Source: Edaphosphingomonas laterariae (GTDB taxonomy: Bacteria > Pseudomonadota > Alphaproteobacteria > Sphingomonadales > Sphingomonadaceae). Taken from it: a stretch of 64,000 nt of DNA. Below, piece by piece: positions 25,974 through 37,899 of the stretch. Within the stretch, counting starts at the first letter, position 1; each line of letters opens with the position of its first letter. The stretch lies in contig NZ_FZOS01000001.1 in NCBI RefSeq assembly GCF_900188165.1, positions 372,001-436,000 of the forward strand. The letters run 5' to 3'. A model generated the notes under the pieces. The model saw nothing but the letters and a program-made list of their open reading frames with translations, was not told where the DNA came from and searched no databases. The position numbers were made by a program, and so were the translations under genes.

Positions 25974-26642
25974 TCAGGGATGGTCGGTCCACCGCCGCAT
26001 GAGATTGAATTGCACCGCCTGCAGGCGCGAGAAATTCTCGGGCGCCATATTATTGCCTTCGAGCGCGGCGACCTCGTTCAGCTCGTAGAGCAGGTCGCGC
26101 TCCACCGGATCGGCGATCCGGCTCTGGATAAAGGTGATCGCCACCAGCCGCTGGCCGCGCGTCACCGGTTCCACCTCGTGGAGCGTCATCGACGGATAGA
26201 CCACGGCCGAACCCGGCTTGCCCTTGAACCGCATCTCGCCACTGCCGAGCTGGACGCGCAGCGCCCCGCCATCATAGCTCGCCGGATCGGCCAGGAAGAC
26301 CGTGCAGCTGAGGTCGGAACGGAGCGCGCCACTGGGCGTCTGCATCATCGCCGCATCGGGGTGCAGGCCGTAATTCATCCCCGGCTCGTATCGGGCGAGC
26401 AGCGGTGGCGCGATCGCCTTGGGAAAGGCGATGTCGAAAAATTCACGATTGCCCAGCAAGGCGCGCGCCACGATCTGCGCGGCGCGTTCGGCCGGCTGCG
26501 GTTCATGCAATTGCTGGTTGTTCTTCACCCGCGAATGGGGATTGCTGACCTTGCCGTCGACGAACTGGGCCGCCGCCGCAATCGCCACGAGTTCGGCCAC
26601 GGCCTCCGGCGGCAGCACGTCCTCGATCATCCTGAACATCAA
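25974..26642 (-). CDS. Fe(II)/2-oxoglutarate-dependent dioxygenase, PiuC/YbiX type (PKHD hydroxylase)
   Basis: A 222-residue PKHD-type hydroxylase. The iron ligands are His94 and Asp96 (YGLHPDA) and His155 (TLHEVEPV); Arg165 would hold 2-oxoglutarate. The opening MIEDVLPPEAVAEL matches the PiuC/YbiX family, whose genes often accompany TonB-dependent iron receptors; no receptor is present here. The ATG overlaps the stop of the sulfotransferase-like gene (ATGA), so the two proteins probably act together. Confidence 0.9.
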   Translation of the reverse strand: MMFRMIEDVLPPEAVAELVAIAAAAQFVDGKVSNPHSRVKNNQQLHEPQPAERAAQIVARALLGNREFFDIAFPKAIAPPLLARYEPGMNYGLHPDAAMMQTPSGALRSDLSCTVFLADPASYDGGALRVQLGSGEMRFKGKPGSAVVYPSMTLHEVEPVTRGQRLVAITFIQSRIADPVERDLLYELNEVAALEGNNMAPENFSRLQAVQFNLMRRWTDHP

Positions 26643-27694
26643 TGTCCTCCACGGGTGCCGCGCTCCAGCGCGCGGGCAATCAACGGATAGTCGCGGGCGG
26701 CCCGTTCCAGCCAGGCGAGCCCGCGCGCGATTTCATCGGCCTGTTCGCGCCGCGCGGCGGCCAGCACGTCATGGCGCAATTGCGGGCTATAGGCATGTTC
26801 GGGCGCCTTGGAATAGCGCGACATGATCGGCCCCGAGACGAGCGTTTCGGCCTGAGCATTTTCAACAACATATCCGAAATGTTTCGCGCTGACTGTCAGC
26901 ATTTCGGCCGGTTGATCGAGGAAGCGATCGAAATCGACCCACAATAGCTGGCCGGCGGCGGCAGCGTCTTCGGCATCCACCAGCGCCGCCATCTCACACG
27001 CCCAGCCCAAGGCCGCGCGCTCACCCAACGACAGTGCCCACAGGCGCCATGGTTCTTCGCCCATCCGTCCATGAAGCCGCTGCAACCGCGTGGCGCTGAG
27101 CGCGCCCAGTTCCTGCACCGATGCCTCACCGGCAAGGATGGTGGGCAGATAGATGTCGGGCCGTACCGTCAGGAACAGCGCCCGCTGGCCGTGGGCCAGC
27201 ATCGCCGGCGCAAGATCGGAAACGAAGCTGGTCGCCTTGATCAGCGCGCGCTGATCGGGCCGGAAGGTGCGCGAGAGCCAGCCCAGCGCCATGGCGGTGC
27301 GATGATCGAAACGTTCGGGCGACCAGGGCGATTCGGGGCGGTCGCGCAGCCGCCGCAATTCGGCCAGCGTGCGCAACAGCACCGGCTCGCGCACGCCCAG
27401 CACACCCGGAACCTCGCCCAGCAGGCGCGACAGCAGCGTCGATCCGACATGGCCGATGTGGAAGATCGCCTGGGCGGTGCAGGGCAACGGGCCGGTGAGC
27501 TGTTCCACCTCGTCCCAGCCGAACCATTGCCGCGCGCGGCCTTCGGTCAGGATGCGCTGGTCGAGGAAGCTCGCCTGCGCATAATCCACTTCCGCCATCC
27601 TCTGGACGAGCAGGCGATCCCCGGCAAGATCGACCGACTGCACGAAAAGCTCCGCCGAGGATCGGAAAAGCTGGGCGAAGGGATCGGCGGTCAC
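26639..27694 (-). CDS. Sulfotransferase-like P-loop protein
   Basis: A 351-residue cytoplasmic protein. The segment HIGHVGSTLLSRLLGEVPGV (from about residue 79) resembles the 5'-phosphosulfate-binding loop of PAPS-dependent sulfotransferases, although the usual PRSGTT start is replaced by HIGHVGST. VLGVREPVLLRTLAEL follows, as in bacterial sulfotransferase-family proteins. Catalytic activity is unproven. It overlaps the PKHD dioxygenase gene by 4 bases, suggesting a modification pathway acting on one substrate. Confidence 0.75.
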   Translation of the reverse strand: MTADPFAQLFRSSAELFVQSVDLAGDRLLVQRMAEVDYAQASFLDQRILTEGRARQWFGWDEVEQLTGPLPCTAQAIFHIGHVGSTLLSRLLGEVPGVLGVREPVLLRTLAELRRLRDRPESPWSPERFDHRTAMALGWLSRTFRPDQRALIKATSFVSDLAPAMLAHGQRALFLTVRPDIYLPTILAGEASVQELGALSATRLQRLHGRMGEEPWRLWALSLGERAALGWACEMAALVDAEDAAAAGQLLWVDFDRFLDQPAEMLTVSAKHFGYVVENAQAETLVSGPIMSRYSKAPEHAYSPQLRHDVLAAARREQADEIARGLAWLERAARDYPLIARALERGTRGGH

Positions 27695-27767
27695 AGAGGC
27701 TCCGGGTGCGGGCGGGGATCGGGTTGCCCTCTCCTACCGCCTTTCGCCCCGGCTTGCACAGGCCCCG

Positions 27768-28826
27768 TCAGCTATCGCCACGGCCTTCGCGGGCGAGCAA
27801 TTCCTCCTTGATCTTCAGGCCATAGGCATAGCCGCCCAGTGTGCCATCGCCGCGCTTGGCGCGATGGCAGGGAATCAGCACCGCCACATTGTTGGCGCCG
27901 CAGGCCGAACCCGCCGCGCGTGCCGCACCGGGCTTACCCACCTTGGCGGCCAGCGCCGCATAAGACAGCGTCTCGCCCGGTGGGATGCGCGACAATTCCA
28001 GCCATACCGCTTCCTGAAAGGCCGTGCCCTTCACGTCGAGCGGCAAATCGTGCGGCCGCTCGGGCGCCTCCACCGCGGCAACCGTCCGCTGGACGAGATC
28101 GGCGAGCGCAGCCCCGCCCGGCGCGATATCGGCGTACGGAAAACGTTCGGTGAGTTCGGACTCGTCCTCGTCGAAGGACAGGCGGCAAATCCCACGCTCG
28201 GTCGCCGCAACCAGCATCCGGCCGAGGCTCGTCGGCGCGATCGCCCAGCGGATCGCCACGCCCCTGCCGCCGTCGCGCCAGGCCGATGGCGTCATGCCCA
28301 GCCGCGCGGGCGCATCGGCATAAAAGCGGGCCGGTGCGGCATAGCCGGCATCATAAAGGGCTTCGGTCACGGTGCTATTCTCCTTCAGGGCCGTTTCCGC
28401 CCGCCGGGCGCGGAGCGCGCGGGCATAAGCTGCGGGCGTCAGCCCGGTGGCGCGCCGGAACAGGCGCAGGAAATGATGCGGCGCATAGCCCGCCTCGGCC
28501 GCGACGGCATCGAGCGACGGCGGCTCCTCTGCCGCGCCGATAAAGGCAAGCGCCTTCGCGATCCCGGCCTCATCGCGCGCCACATCGTCGGGCAGGCAAC
28601 GGCGGCACGGCCGCAGGCCCGCATCGCGCGCCGCCTGCCCGTCCGCGAAAAAGCGCACATTTTCGCGCCGGGGGTGGCGGGCGGCGCAGGACGGGCGACA
28701 ATAAATGCCCGTCGTCAGCACGCCGGTGACGAAGCGGCCGTCCTGCCCGCGATCGCGCCGGAGCACTGCCGCCCAGGCGGCGTCGGCATCGATGATCGGC
28801 AGGTGGAGTGATTCGATCTGGGTCAT
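27768..28826 (-). CDS. ada: Bifunctional methylation sensor/O6-methylguanine-DNA methyltransferase Ada
   Basis: A 352-residue three-domain protein. The N-terminal zinc module has Cys43 and Cys47 (YCRPSC) and Cys74 and Cys77 (RPCRRC); in E. coli Ada one of these accepts a methyl from phosphotriesters and switches on DNA binding. An AraC-type helix-turn-helix follows (EAGYAPHHFLRLFRRATGLTP). The C-terminal suicide methyltransferase has its acceptor Cys320 in IPCHR. The order and length are those of full Ada. Likely self-regulated on alkylation damage. Divergent from the methyltransferase-like gene. Confidence 0.95.
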   Translation of the reverse strand: MTQIESLHLPIIDADAAWAAVLRRDRGQDGRFVTGVLTTGIYCRPSCAARHPRRENVRFFADGQAARDAGLRPCRRCLPDDVARDEAGIAKALAFIGAAEEPPSLDAVAAEAGYAPHHFLRLFRRATGLTPAAYARALRARRAETALKENSTVTEALYDAGYAAPARFYADAPARLGMTPSAWRDGGRGVAIRWAIAPTSLGRMLVAATERGICRLSFDEDESELTERFPYADIAPGGAALADLVQRTVAAVEAPERPHDLPLDVKGTAFQEAVWLELSRIPPGETLSYAALAAKVGKPGAARAAGSACGANNVAVLIPCHRAKRGDGTLGGYAYGLKIKEELLAREGRGDS

Positions 28827-28961
28827 GCGGCCAATGTGGCGATGCCGGGCGCAGGATGCATCCCGCCGCTTGCGTTCAAAGCTGCCCCGTCAATTCCGGC
28901 CCAAACTGCCTACAATGACCTTCATCTCCGGTCAGGCTCGCATCAACCTGGCAACAAAAAG

Positions 28962-29819
28962 GTGAAGCCTCCTGTGGAGGCAGCTACTGTCGCGCCTTCT
29001 GCTGTCGAGCGAATTCCGGCGATCGCACTTAAGTCCTCATCCACCCGGAATATCTACAATTATAATCCATGGTTCCTGCTCGATACGCAGGCGATCGAGC
29101 GGCCGAATTACGCTTACTGCATGCTCCACGCCGCCCAATTGGCGAAACGTCTTGGGCATGAACGGATTTCCGCGATCGAATTCGGCGTCGCAGGCGGCAA
29201 CGGCATCGCCTTCATGGCCGATTTCGCCAAGCAGGTGCAGCGCGTCACTGGCGTCGCCGTCGAAATCTACGGGTTCGACACGGGCGCGGGCATGCCCGAT
29301 CCGGAAGGGCCGAAAGATCTGCCTTACTGGTTCCGTGCCGCCCAATATCCGATGGATCGCGACGCCCTGCAGAAGAAGGTGCCCGATGCCACGCTGGTGA
29401 TCGGCAATGTCCGCGATACCGTCGGCTCGTTCGTCGAAACCTATCGCCCCGCCCCGATCGGCGCGGTGTTCAACGATGTCGATTACTGGTCGTCGACGCT
29501 GGACAGCCTGCACCTGTTCGATCGTGCTGCCGGGCAGGCAGACCATTTCCTGCCGCGCATCGCGATGTATTTCGACGACATCATCGGATCGCCGGCCGAA
29601 ATGTATGGTGCCTATAACGGCCAACTCGCCGCGCTCCGCGAATATAACAACACGACCCCGGACGTGAAGATCGACCTCAACCAGAACCTGCTGCCGCTGT
29701 CCCATCTGCGCTATCGCTACCAGATCTATTACGCCCATCTGTTCGCCCATCCGCGCTATTCGGATTTCCTTGGCGACGATCAGCAGGGGGAGATTCACAA
29801 CGCGCTGCGCCTGCAGTGA
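28962..29819 (+). CDS. Class I SAM-dependent methyltransferase-like protein
   Basis: A protein of about 285 residues. AIEFGVAGGNGIAFMADF followed by YGFDTGAGMPDP resembles motif I and the post-I acidic segment of class I methyltransferases, and the FDTGAGMP element recalls TylF-type O-methyltransferases. NDVDYW and the YFDDIIG motif may be active-site acids. The substrate is unknown. Start uncertain: GTG at 28962 or 28974, or ATG at 28836, which would overlap the ada upstream region; none has a clear ribosome binding site. Confidence 0.65.
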   Translation: MKPPVEAATVAPSAVERIPAIALKSSSTRNIYNYNPWFLLDTQAIERPNYAYCMLHAAQLAKRLGHERISAIEFGVAGGNGIAFMADFAKQVQRVTGVAVEIYGFDTGAGMPDPEGPKDLPYWFRAAQYPMDRDALQKKVPDATLVIGNVRDTVGSFVETYRPAPIGAVFNDVDYWSSTLDSLHLFDRAAGQADHFLPRIAMYFDDIIGSPAEMYGAYNGQLAALREYNNTTPDVKIDLNQNLLPLSHLRYRYQIYYAHLFAHPRYSDFLGDDQQGEIHNALRLQ

Positions 29820-29842
29820 CGTTCAATCCCCAACTTCCTTGC

Positions 29843-29862
29843 GGCGGGCGCAATTGCCCGCC
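29843..29862 (+). terminator. Hairpin after the methyltransferase-like gene
   Basis: Seven-base perfect stem GGCGGGC/GCCCGCC with loop GCAATT, 23 bases after the stop codon. No T-run, so a terminator role is tentative; it may be an mRNA 3'-end stabiliser. Confidence 0.45.
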
Positions 29863-29900
29863 TTGCATAGTCGCAACTCCCCTGCTAACCGGCCCGCGAC

Positions 29901-29940
29901 CCATGCGGGGACGCCCTTTGGCGCCCCCTTTTTCGCATGG
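29901..29940 (+). terminator. Intrinsic terminator-like hairpin upstream of atpH
   Basis: Stem GGGG-CGCC pairing with GGCG-CCCC around CTTT, followed by five T residues, inside a longer CCATGCG/CGCATGG stem. It lies 44 bases before the atpH start. It could end transcription from upstream or act as an attenuator in the ATP synthase leader, depending on where the promoter is. Confidence 0.65.
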
Positions 29941-29983
29941 CACGAAATCCAGGGCCCGGCTTCTTTTGGGGGATTTGACGCGC

Positions 29984-32070
<2,087 letters not shown>

Positions 32071-32081
32071 GACATTGGCAA

Positions 32082-32112
32082 CCGTCGCTTTCGCCATGCG
32101 CGGAAGCGGCGG
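32082..32112 (+). other. Intercistronic hairpin between atpA and atpG
   Basis: A 13-base stem (two G-U pairs) CCGTCGCTTTCGC with GCGGAAGCGGCGG around CATGC, in the 59-base atpA-atpG gap. No T-run. Possible mRNA processing or stability element. Confidence 0.55.
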
Positions 32113-32129
32113 ATAACAGGGACTAGGGA

Positions 32130-33017
32130 ATGCCCAGCCTCAAGAGCCTCAAGGTTCGCATCACTTCGGTGAAGTCGACCCAGAAGATCACCAAGGCGAT
32201 GAAGATGGTCGCCGCCGCCAAGCTGCGTCGTGCGCAGCAGGCGGCCGAGGCCGGCCGTCCCTATGCGGAACGGCTGTCGGCAGTGATGTCGAGCCTCGCC
32301 TCGAAGGTGACGATCGGACCGGAAAGCCCCAAGCTGCTTGCCGGCACCGGTAGCGACCAGCGCCACCTGCTCGTCGTCGCGACCTCGGAACGCGGCCTCG
32401 CCGGCGCGTTCAACAGCAACATCGTCAAGCTGGCCCGCAAGACCGCCGACGAGCTGATCGCCCAGGGCAAGGACGTGAAGTTCTACCTGATCGGCAAGAA
32501 GGGTCGCGCGGTCATCGCTCGCCTCTATCCGGGCAAGATCGTCCACCAGGTCGATCAGAGCCACATCAAGAACATCGCTTTCTCCGACGCGCATGAAGTG
32601 AGCCAGGATCTCATCAAGCGCTACGAAGGCGGCGAATTCGATGTCGCCCACCTGTTCTTCGCCAAGTTCCAGTCGGCGCTGGCGCAGATCCCGACCGAGC
32701 TGCAGATCATCCCCGTGCCGCTTGCCGCCGCCAATGACGGCGCCGCTGCGGCGGGTGCTTCGGCGGCGGTCGAATATGAGCCCGACGAGGAAGCGATCCT
32801 CACCGAGCTCCTCCCCCGCAACGTCGCGGTTCAGCTGTTCCGCGCGATGCTGGAAAATGCCGCTTCGGAGCAGGGCAGCCGCATGACCGCGATGGACAAT
32901 GCGACGCGCAATGCCGGCGACATGATCAACCGCCTGACGATCCAGTACAACCGGACCCGCCAGGCCGCGATCACCACCGAGCTCGTGGAAATCATTTCGG
33001 GCGCGGAAGCGCTCTAA
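32130..33017 (+). CDS. atpG: ATP synthase F1 gamma subunit
   Basis: A 295-residue central-stalk subunit. The N-terminal helix [30 protein letters not shown] and the C-terminal [19 protein letters not shown] are the conserved coiled-coil ends. A short insert near residue 206 ([12 protein letters not shown]) is family-variable. Length normal. Confidence 0.98.
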   Translation: MPSLKSLKVRITSVKSTQKITKAMKMVAAAKLRRAQQAAEAGRPYAERLSAVMSSLASKVTIGPESPKLLAGTGSDQRHLLVVATSERGLAGAFNSNIVKLARKTADELIAQGKDVKFYLIGKKGRAVIARLYPGKIVHQVDQSHIKNIAFSDAHEVSQDLIKRYEGGEFDVAHLFFAKFQSALAQIPTELQIIPVPLAAANDGAAAAGASAAVEYEPDEEAILTELLPRNVAVQLFRAMLENAASEQGSRMTAMDNATRNAGDMINRLTIQYNRTRQAAITTELVEIISGAEAL

Positions 33018-33061
33018 GACCCAAATCCTGATCGGGTCCGCGCACCCGAACATTGAGGTGA

Positions 33062-34537
<1,476 letters not shown>

Positions 34538-34550
34538 CGACGACTGTAAA

Positions 34551-34572
34551 CCCCTCCCCGCATGGGGAGGGG
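34551..34572 (+). other. Intercistronic hairpin between atpD and atpC
   Basis: A perfect 9-base stem CCCCTCCCC/GGGGAGGGG with loop GCAT, 16 bases before the atpC start. It could lower or separate atpC expression. Confidence 0.7.
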
Positions 34573-34588
34573 GCTAAGGAACGTAGAA

Positions 34589-34852
34589 ATGGCCGATCTG
34601 CACTTTGAACTCGTCACCCCGGAAAAGCTGCTCCGTTCGGAAGACGTCCACATGGTCGTCGTCCCCGGCACCGAAGGTGATTTCGGCGTGCTCGCGGGCC
34701 ATGCCCCCTTCATGTCGGTGATCCGTTCGGGCGAATTGCAGGTCTATTCCGGCCCCAACACCGTTTCGGCGCGCATCCACGTCGAAGGCGGTTTTGCCGA
34801 AGTGAACGAAAAGGGCCTGACCGTCCTCGCCGAGGCCGCGTCCGACGCCTGA
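34589..34852 (+). CDS. atpC: ATP synthase F1 epsilon subunit, short form
   Basis: An 87-residue protein holding only the N-terminal beta-sandwich: [36 protein letters not shown] and [19 protein letters not shown]. Standard epsilon subunits are about 130-140 residues and end with two helices that can inhibit ATP hydrolysis; these are absent here. ATG at 34589 with AAGGA 8 bases upstream. The open end is a clean stop, not a frameshift scar. Last gene of the operon. Confidence 0.95.
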   Translation: MADLHFELVTPEKLLRSEDVHMVVVPGTEGDFGVLAGHAPFMSVIRSGELQVYSGPNTVSARIHVEGGFAEVNEKGLTVLAEAASDA

Positions 34853-34861
34853 TCCCGCTTC

Positions 34862-34889
34862 GGGACGGCTGGCTCCGGCCGGCCGTCCC
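34862..34889 (+). terminator. Hairpin after atpC
   Basis: Stem GGGACGGC/GCCGTCCC with a GC-rich inner part, 9 bases after the atpC stop. No T-run follows, so this may be a 3'-end stabiliser or a weak terminator for the ATP synthase operon. Confidence 0.5.
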
Positions 34890-34920
34890 AAGCCCTTGCA
34901 AGATTAACCGGATTACATAG

Positions 34921-34945
34921 CCTCCTTGGCGCAATAACAAGGAGG
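34921..34945 (+). promoter_or_regulatory. Hairpin that would sequester the ribosome binding site of the GDSL gene
   Basis: CCTCCTTG, nine bases, CAAGGAGG: a perfect 8-base inverted repeat whose right arm contains the AGGAGG ribosome binding site placed 6 bases before the ATG at 34952. If formed in mRNA it would block initiation. Confidence 0.55.
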
Positions 34946-34951
34946 ACGAGG

Positions 34952-35917
34952 ATGGGTATCGGAAGGGTCGTGCAGCTGGCCTTGATCGGCTGCACCACAA
35001 TCATCTCCGCCAGCGCGCTTGCCGCTACGGCAAACCCGAAATATTCGACGATGTACGTCTTTGGCGACAGCCTTGTCGACGCCGGCAATATTCGGCTGAC
35101 GACGGGTGGAACCGTGCCCGCCGAGTCGGACGGCTATTATCAGGGCCGTTTTACCAACGGCTATGACTATACCGATCACCTGTCGATCGCGCTTTATGGG
35201 GCGCCGACCACGGCATCGCTGGCCGGCGGCAACAATTATGCTTTCGGTGGCGCGCGCGTCGTCAACCATGGCGATGCCATTCCCGACGTCCAGTTCCAGC
35301 TCGGCGCTTATGCGGCCGGCCATGGCGGCGTGGCCGACAGCGACGCGCTCTACGTCCTCAATTTCGGCGGCAATGACATTTTCGGCCTGCTCGCCGGCAA
35401 TATCGGCAGCTACACGCCCGACGACTATATCGCGGCGGTCGTCGCCACCTATGCCGGCAGCGTCCAGGCGCTCAATGATATGGGCGCCCGCAATATCCTG
35501 ATCACCGGCATTCCCAACCCCACCGAACCGCTGGCCTATATGGTCGATGGACTGCTTCAGTCCGCGCTCGACGGCCTCGCGCTCGATGCCGGCACCGATC
35601 TGATGCGCTATTCCTATCTCGATGCCTTCGCCCGCATTGTCGCCGACCCCGGCAGCCTCGGCCTTGGCCCGATGGATTTTTCCACGCCTTGCCGTGCTGC
35701 CGTGGCCAATGGGCCGGGCATGGATTGCAGCGGCTATTTCTCGTTCGATGGCACGCATCCGAGCGCGCAGGTGCAGGCGGCGATCGCGCTCGACATGGAT
35801 CGCCAGTTCGCGCTCACCGCGTCGGTGCCCGAACCGGCGAGTTGGGCGATGATGATCGCGGGCTTCGGCCTTGTCGGCGGTGCGCTGCGCCGCCGTGAAC
35901 GCGCCTTCGCTATTTGA
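34952..35917 (+). CDS. SGNH/GDSL hydrolase with PEPxxWA-CTERM sorting signal
   Basis: A 321-residue exported lipase/esterase-like protein. Signal peptide about residues 1-25. Block I FGDSLVDAGN has the catalytic Ser40; NFGGNDIF carries the block III Gly-Asn; DGTHPS near the C-terminus supplies Asp and His. The end is PEPASWAMM, a hydrophobic helix IAGFGLVGGAL and RRRERAF, i.e. a sortable anchor. Substrate unknown. Translation may be controlled by the upstream hairpin. Confidence 0.92.
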   Translation: MGIGRVVQLALIGCTTIISASALAATANPKYSTMYVFGDSLVDAGNIRLTTGGTVPAESDGYYQGRFTNGYDYTDHLSIALYGAPTTASLAGGNNYAFGGARVVNHGDAIPDVQFQLGAYAAGHGGVADSDALYVLNFGGNDIFGLLAGNIGSYTPDDYIAAVVATYAGSVQALNDMGARNILITGIPNPTEPLAYMVDGLLQSALDGLALDAGTDLMRYSYLDAFARIVADPGSLGLGPMDFSTPCRAAVANGPGMDCSGYFSFDGTHPSAQVQAAIALDMDRQFALTASVPEPASWAMMIAGFGLVGGALRRRERAFAI

Positions 35918-35964
35918 TCGCGGGTGACTGAGGGGGCGCCGCCCGCAGACGGCGCTCCCCTGCC

Positions 35965-36369
35965 CTAGCGGAAGTTCAGTTCCACCAGCACGCCATTGGG
36001 GTCGCGCGCGAATATCTGGCGCAGGCCGAACGCGGGCAGGTCATTGCGGAAATGTTCGACGCCCGCCGCCTCGATGCGCCCCAGCATCCCGCCATGATCG
36101 TCGCAATCGAACGCGACATGGTGGACCATCGCGCTGCCGGGATCGGCGGGCGGCGCGATGCCGTCATCGCCGGGATAGGGCGTGCCAGCCCGGCCGACAT
36201 GGAGGGCCGCGGCGCCGCTGTCATCATAGATCCATGCGGCGTCCGTGATCTCACCGGCCATGCCCAGCGGCGGCGCCGTGCGCATGCCGAGCACATCCCC
36301 ATAAAAGGCAATCGTCGCTTCCAGATGCGGCGTGCGGATATTGACGTGGTCGAGCTTCCTGATGGCCAT
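35965..36369 (-). CDS. VOC family (glyoxalase/bleomycin resistance fold) protein
   Basis: A 134-residue protein with two beta-alpha-beta-beta-beta units. Likely metal ligands are His8 (LDHVNIRT), a His in MVHHVAFDCDD, and Glu131 (VLVELNF). The ARDPNGVLVEL motif is typical. Reaction unknown. The DUF6265 gene lies 13 bases upstream on the same strand. Confidence 0.88.
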   Translation of the reverse strand: MAIRKLDHVNIRTPHLEATIAFYGDVLGMRTAPPLGMAGEITDAAWIYDDSGAAALHVGRAGTPYPGDDGIAPPADPGSAMVHHVAFDCDDHGGMLGRIEAAGVEHFRNDLPAFGLRQIFARDPNGVLVELNFR

Positions 36370-36382
36370 GTCGGCGCTCCTC

Positions 36383-36832
36383 TCACCTTCTCTTGTAGCG
36401 CCAGCTCTCCGCCTTGCTGCCGTCTATCATTGATACGGATACAACGAGTATTTCCTTTTCCCGGCGGTAATGCACGCGCTGCGGATAATCATGGGCCGGA
36501 TTTTCAAACACCGCCTCGCCCGCCCCCGATCGAACCAGCGCGAAGGCGACCGCCGGCGCCCCCTTTGGACTGCCATAGAAGGTGATGCGCCCCGCGCCGT
36601 CGGCCATGATCCGCATATGTTCGAAGAAGTCGGCGGTGGCGCCCTTGCCCGTGATCCCCGCGCCGATCAGGATGCCGCCACGCGGCGGGGTCCACCATTC
36701 CTCGGCCCAGCGCCCATCCACTTCCGTTGCCCAGGCGCCGGCAAGCCAGCCGAACTGGCTTATGTCCTGTGCCCCGGCAGGAGACGCTGCGGCCATCGCC
36801 GCCGCCACGATCATTACCGTCCCGATCCGCAT
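36383..36832 (-). CDS. DUF6265-like exported protein
   Basis: A 149-residue precursor; signal peptide about residues 1-21 (ends PAGA). The mature part begins DISQFGWLAGAWATEVDGRWAEEWW and continues GGILIGAGITGKG, typical of DUF6265 proteins, with a lipocalin-like pattern of strands (ITFYGSPKGAPAVAFALV). Function unknown. GGAG lies 8 bases before the ATG at 36832; the longer upstream frame belongs to the antisense of the neighbouring gene. Confidence 0.8.
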   Translation of the reverse strand: MRIGTVMIVAAAMAAASPAGAQDISQFGWLAGAWATEVDGRWAEEWWTPPRGGILIGAGITGKGATADFFEHMRIMADGAGRITFYGSPKGAPAVAFALVRSGAGEAVFENPAHDYPQRVHYRREKEILVVSVSMIDGSKAESWRYKRR

Positions 36833-36876
36833 GGCCCGTCTCCCCGTGGGAAAAACGGGGGCAGCATAACGCAGGA

Positions 36877-37824
36877 TCAGTCGGGCGTCCCCTCCACCAC
36901 CGGCTCGCGCTGGCTGTGGAACAGCCAAAGCCCGGCGCAGACGATCAGGCCGACGCCGCCCAACGTCACCGGATCGGGGAAATCGCCGAAAATCGTCGCC
37001 CCGATGATCAGCGCGACGATGATCTGGACATAGACCATCGGCGCGATCGTCGCCGCGCTGGCCCGCATCGTGGCCAGATAGATCAGCAGATGGCTGGTCG
37101 TGCCGGTAAAGGCCACCGCCGCGCAGCGCAGCACCACCGTCCAGTCCGGCCAGGCGATATGGAGCGCCGGCATGCCCGAAAGCTCGCCCAGCGCCGCCGC
37201 CGCCAGCAGGATCGGCGTGGCGAAGCACGCGATCAGAAACTGCATCTGCAAGGCCGGCGCACTGCCCGCCGCCATGCGGTTGAAGATCATCAGGAAGGCC
37301 ATGCCGAACGCGGCGCCAACGGGCAGCAGCGCCGCCGGCCCGAGCGCGATCAGATTGGGCCGCAGCACGATCAGCACGCCCGCAAAGGCCGTGGCGGTGG
37401 CCACCATCGCCGCCCGCGTCGGCCGTTCGCGCAAGATCAAGGCGGACAGCAAGGCCGTCAGCATCGGGCTGGTGAACTGGATCGCGGTGGTATCCGCGAT
37501 CGGCATGGCCTGCACGCCCAGGAAGAAGCCCAGCGTCGCCACCGCCACCGCCGCGCCACGCCCGAATTGCAGCAACGGCCGCGGGCAGGTGAAGCCGCTA
37601 CGCCCCTGCGTAATGGCGATGCCGATCGCCAGCCCCACCGCGCCAAACACATAGCGCAGCGCGGAAACCGCCGATCCGGGCCACTGGCCGGCCATGGATT
37701 TCACGATGCCATCGCCCACCGTCAGCATCGCGAATCCCGCCAGCGCCAGCAGCATCGCCGCCCGGCGATCGCTGGACGCCACGGACGGAGCGGAGGCGGC
37801 GGAGGCGTTCATCGGCGCCCCCAT
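36877..37824 (-). CDS. DMT family transporter (EamA domains)
   Basis: A 315-residue inner-membrane protein with ten predicted helices arranged as two EamA repeats (for example [20 protein letters not shown] and [21 protein letters not shown]). The family exports amino acids or other metabolites. Substrate not predictable. ATG at 37824 or at 37812 are both possible starts. Divergent from cpaF. Confidence 0.88.
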   Translation of the reverse strand: MGAPMNASAASAPSVASSDRRAAMLLALAGFAMLTVGDGIVKSMAGQWPGSAVSALRYVFGAVGLAIGIAITQGRSGFTCPRPLLQFGRGAAVAVATLGFFLGVQAMPIADTTAIQFTSPMLTALLSALILRERPTRAAMVATATAFAGVLIVLRPNLIALGPAALLPVGAAFGMAFLMIFNRMAAGSAPALQMQFLIACFATPILLAAAALGELSGMPALHIAWPDWTVVLRCAAVAFTGTTSHLLIYLATMRASAATIAPMVYVQIIVALIIGATIFGDFPDPVTLGGVGLIVCAGLWLFHSQREPVVEGTPD

Positions 37825-37899
37825 CGGGCGGAGTTAGGCAATTGTCAAAGTCTCTCGCCTATCTTCAATCCAAATGACCCAAGACAAGGTGGTAGGGCG

